NCBI RefSeq assembly: GCF_964355755.1
Contig: NC_092671.1
Location: 34,305,304 to 34,365,303 of the forward strand
Origin: Antedon mediterranea
Lineage: Eukaryota; Echinodermata; Crinoidea; Comatulida; Antedonidae
Reading direction: 5' to 3'
Length of the DNA stretch: 60,000 bases
The number at the start of each line of letters is the position of its first letter. The first letter of the stretch is position 1. The notes under the pieces were generated by a model, which worked only from the letters and a program-made list of their open reading frames with translations, was not told where the DNA came from and did not search any database. Made by a program: the position numbers and the translations under genes. Of this stretch, positions 56,931-60,000 are shown one piece after another.

Positions 56931-57475
56931 CATTATCTAAGGTTACGCACGGTATAGTTATGATCGAACTTTAGAGGATCTGCCAGGGCCAAGGCAGGGT
57001 ACAGATAGTTTGTAATAGGTTGGTATTCCTTACAATGTGCTAAATCATATAACATTGGTTGCTGGTGGTATCTACAATATCTAAGCTAGACTAGTTGGAG
57101 GAAGAGGGTCTCTAGTCAAAATTTAGAGGGGTCTGCCAGGGCCAAGGCAATGTACAGATAGTTTGTAATAGAGGTCATTTGGTATTCCTTACAATGTGCT
57201 AAATCATATAACATTGGTTGCTGGTGGTATCTACAATATCTAAGCTAGGCTAGTTGGGAGAAGGGGGTGGTTAGTCGAACTTTAGAGAGGTCTGCCAGGG
57301 CCAAGGCAGTGTACAGATAGTCTGTAATAGGTCATTTGGTATTTCTTACAATGTGCTAAATCATATAACATTGGCTGCTGGTGGTATCTACAATATCTAA
57401 TCTAGGCCATTTGTGGGAAGGGGGGTCTCTAGTCGAACTTTAGGGTGTCTGGCACTTGCGGTGCAGCAGACAATT
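56917..57475. repeat. Tandem repeat, ~157-bp unit, 3.5 copies
   Basis: GCTGGTGGTATCTACA starts at 56,917, 57,061, 57,220 and 57,377 (spacings 144, 159, 157). Units share GTCTGCCAGGGCCAAGGCA and AATGTGCTAAATCATATAAC. It begins at the end of the Penelope-like fragment. Confidence 0.9.
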
Positions 57476-57944
57476 AGTCTGTCGTTACCCATTTAGTATT
57501 GTATGAACACAACTTGTTCATTTGGCATTAATTTTGAGTGGTACCTCACTCAGCTATGCTATCACCATTTGTAGGCCCTCCCTCGGGGGGTCTGGTGGGC
57601 CTATTGCAGAGGACAAAATGTTTGGTGATATGATATTGGTATATAGGATGCAAATGGGCATCCCATGGTGGTGAAATTAGGTGGTATCTCTCTCATCTAA
57701 TTGGTGCCGATTTGTTAGCACCTTTCGTGTCCCCCGGTATAGACGCAGCAGGGGGTACCCGGCAGACTTCCATTTACATTGACTTCAAGTGACCGCCAAT
57801 TAACACACTTAAATAGTCAGATATTGGTACCTAGCTCATCTAACCAAATGTATCTGGGCTGCCTGTCTACAGCCATTTACTGAGTATTCAGTACAGTAAT
57901 ACAATAAATACTAAGTGGTCAGAAGATGCTACTAATCAATCAAT
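57476..57944. other. Unrecognised interior of the inverted element
   Basis: Two loosely similar GTGGTACCTCACTCAGCTAT / GTGGTATCTCTCTCATCTAA phrases suggest very diverged further units of the preceding array. No gene. Confidence 0.4.
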
Positions 57945-58475
57945 CAATCATTCGATTTATATAGCGCCATTCCAACAGTCATTGCTCATGGTGCTACCAA
58001 AAATATCAGAAAATGTGAGTTTTGAGTAGTGACTTAAAGGTGTTCAATAATGATGTCTGTTTAATGTTCAAAGATAGGTGGTTCCAGAACCTACTGTAGG
58101 TCCAGCAATACTGAAAGTCCGATTTCCCAACTATGTTTGCGCCTCTGAATGTCCAGTAGCACCTGATGACTAGATCTTAGTTCTCGCTTTCTCTTATTGA
58201 TTGTCGATCATTCTGAGAGGTATTTGAGAGCGCAACTATTTATGAATCGGAGCACCAGCAGGATCTTAAATTGAACACGCAACTCCACTCCAAATACGAT
58301 CGCCTCGGTCTTTTCATTAAGCTTGAGGAAGTTTAAGCCCATCCATGTCCTAATCTCAGCAGTGCATGCTTCTAAACGTTTTACGGCGGTCAGAATCTCA
58401 GTCTGACGGGGCTTGACAGAAACATAAATTTGTATATCATGAAGTTGACCAGAAATATATCCTCTATACATTTGA
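57945..58475 (-). pseudogene. CR1/L2-type LINE 3' fragment
   Basis: On the minus strand 58,471-58,208 encodes the RT thumb approach: DIQIYVSVKP, RLEACTAEIRTWMGLNFLKL, NEKTEAIVFG. Decayed LRSSHQVLLD and HFLIF-like segments follow, and then the GCGCTATATAAATCGAATGA 3' end (57,950-57,970 region) with an ATTGA tail, the signature of CR1/L2-type LINEs. Confidence 0.7.
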
Positions 58476-58532
58476 CCTTAGAGGGTTAGATGAAGGCACT
58501 TCCTCTTATTTGGAAATTTCCTGATGTAGGCC

Positions 58533-58733
58533 GTGCCAAACTGTCATTTAATCATTAAAACAAGATATCACACTAGTATGAATGAACTACAGGGGCATGG
58601 TGACAGGACAGTCTGGTCATGCAGTCCTATTCTTCCAGCCCATCTTATTGATCTAGTTGAGAAAACGACCATGGAGTTGAAAGAGTATGAAGATGATGAA
58701 CAAGAAATTGAATTTGAGGTGGACGATGACTGA
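58533..58733 (+). CDS. Short acidic-tailed ORF, unidentified
   Basis: 66 codons ending in a Glu/Asp-rich tail (KEYEDDEQEIEFEVDDD). It lies between the LINE fragment and the right arm. No domain is recognised; it could be a remnant exon of a gene captured in the element. Confidence 0.2.
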   Translation: MPNCHLIIKTRYHTSMNELQGHGDRTVWSCSPILPAHLIDLVEKTTMELKEYEDDEQEIEFEVDDD

Positions 58734-59748
58734 ACATCTATTGCAGTAACTTGATAAATGGGTTTTGAATGAGTAGTTATGTAGACCTACATATACATAC
58801 AGTAGTTTTATTTTGAAAACAGAAACATTCTTACTATATAAGAATTCTGTGAAAATTGAGGTCCTCACTCCTGGATATTCTGAACAATTTATGACAAAAA
58901 TAAAGTCTTTATGACCAGGGGTTACCGAGATATGACCCTCGGGTGGAAATAATGTCAAAGGTCAAAAGTGATATTTTCCATCAAATTTCAAAAATATGTT
59001 TCATTAAAGCTAATATAAATATGGATACTCCGAACAATTTAAAACAAAAATAAAATCGTTATGACCATTGGTTACCGAGATATGACCCTTATGTAAAAAC
59101 GAGGTCAAAGGTCAAAAGTCGTATTTCCGGTCATTTTGTATAAAAATGTTTTATTATAGTACATAGGAAAGTGCATATTCTGAACAATATAAGACCAAAA
59201 TCAAACCTCTATGATCACTCGTCAAGATATAGGTCGAATACAAAAATAACCTAAATTATTGCGAAAATCGTTATGCAATAATGTCAAAGGTCAAAAATGA
59301 TATTTCCCGTCAAACTTCAAAAATATGTTCCATTAAAGCGAATATAAATATGGATATTCTGAACAATTTAAGACAAAAATAAAATCTTTATGACCAGGGG
59401 TTACCAAGATATGACCCTTATGTAAAAACAAGGTCAAAGGTCAAAAGTGGCATTTACGGCCATTTTGAACAAAAACTTTTCATTATAGTACATAGAAATG
59501 TGCATTTTCTGAACAATTTAAGACCAAAATCAGACCTCTATGATCAGTCTTTGTCAAGTACCGTCTATATTTATGATTTTGATATATCCAAGATGGCCAC
59601 CAAAATGGCCCCAAAAAAACCCCATGGGACAATATTTCGTCTTGGGAACATCAAAAAATGTTAATTACATATCCTCAGGATTACAAAAATGTACATTAAA
59701 AAAATACATCATGGGGGTGCACGGTAACCCCTCCTTCCTACCCTACTA

Positions 59749-59937
59749 TTGTATGAATACCCAAGCATTTTGGGTGTGAAATGTAGTATGGTTCCATGGA
59801 ACGCCTCTACTCCTGATGTTGAGCATGTGGACTTAATTTCTGAACATCCTTTCGTAGATGAGTATTTTCTAGCAGATCGCACAGCTTCTCACAAGCGTGT
59901 TGAAAATGTACACAATTATTTAAAACAACAGTACTAA
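59749..59937 (+). CDS. C-terminal coding exon candidate at window edge
   Basis: The frame reads YPSILGVKCSMVPW, then HPFVDEYFLADRTASHKRV and a terminal YLKQQY with TAA. Composition looks coding. It directly abuts the right end of the inverted-repeat element, whose insertion may have removed upstream exons; an acceptor-like AATGTAG lies at 59,779-59,785. No family is recognised. Confidence 0.3.
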   Translation: MYEYPSILGVKCSMVPWNASTPDVEHVDLISEHPFVDEYFLADRTASHKRVENVHNYLKQQY

Positions 59938-60000
59938 CAAATTATTAGTGATTTTAAAATGCAAAAAACAAATTAGTACCTGGTTGAAGCCATTTTTTTT

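Larger units (their letters stand above)
54901..59741. mobile_element. Large element with ~880-bp inverted arms (4.84 kb)
   Basis: Left arm 54,901-55,785 and right arm 58,868-59,741 are reverse complements with only scattered differences, beginning GTAGGAAGGAGGGGTTACCG. Arms are built of ~150-bp units. In the right arm the TATGACCA/TATGATCA step recurs at 58,910, 59,060, 59,210, 59,389 and 59,539. An 80-codon ORF occurs in both arms as a consequence of the inversion. No clear target duplication. The centre holds a Penelope-like fragment, a tandem array and a LINE fragment, but no transposase, so it is foldback-type or an inverted duplication. Confidence 0.8.

Noticed and set aside
54895-59750. 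Target-site duplication of the large inverted-arm element
   Set aside because: Flanks (GTAGTCTA left, CCTACTAT right) share only a CTA; not convincing.

Overview
The window is strongly AT-rich, repeat-dense nuclear DNA from an animal. I infer a marine invertebrate deuterostome, possibly an echinoderm, but cannot prove it. The reasons are a split host gene with canonical GT-AG introns joining death-effector-like domains to a Roc GTPase P-loop, a P2X7 C-terminal-domain gene, a Ty3/Gypsy relic whose integrase follows the protease (an order known from deuterostome Gmr1-type elements), several Penelope-like retroelements, and blocks packed with the palindromic 8-mer TAGGCCTA. No prokaryotic or organellar gene is visible.

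Layout. 1-900: a little non-repetitive DNA with one small secreted-looking ORF. 900-37,700: a decayed head-to-tail array of a roughly 0.55-0.75 kb repeat, always in the same orientation, split into blocks by later insertions. The main insertions are a composite of three Penelope-like elements (4,740-11,830); a block of unrelated minisatellites and tandem repeats (12,000-17,550); a 1,384-bp non-autonomous Helitron (19,503-20,886) whose empty site survives in a diverged duplicate at 29,348/29,349; a Penelope-like 3' end split by a Mutator-like transposon (24,262-27,400); a second Helitron family (28,255 onward and 30,016-30,701); a 0.9-kb hairpin-bearing insertion (32,397-33,308); and a Gypsy relic (33,866-37,394).

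37,756-40,118 holds the best host gene: tandem DED-like domains, one or two symmetric micro-exons, then the start of a Roc domain. No later exon was found. 40,260-46,220 is LINE debris (two non-LTR reverse transcriptases) with a 928-bp TIR element nested in one. 46,229-52,594 is a foldback element whose arms are made of short CCACGGCAA-type repeats; a nearly complete BEL/Pao LTR retrotransposon (47,018-52,369) sits in its right arm with a 5-bp target duplication. 52,836-54,027 is a P2X7 C-terminal-domain gene with one frameshift. 54,628-54,900 holds two minus-strand exons of an unidentified gene, cut off by a 4.84-kb element with about 880-bp inverted arms (54,901-59,741). These arms consist of ~150-bp units, some carrying perfect DR1 nuclear-receptor motifs.

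How the parts interact. Most of the window is a record of nested transposition, and insertion order can often be read directly from empty sites and target duplications. The most unusual signals are: a hammerhead ribozyme in the Penelope-like repeat, intact in one copy and missing its cleavage site in the other; two Helitron 3' hairpins with an identical loop and compensating stem changes; and micro-exon-like AG/GT pairs in the array, mostly spaced by multiples of three, lying upstream of a gene that itself contains symmetric micro-exons. Nearly all element-encoded proteins are broken, so they are annotated as pseudogenes.
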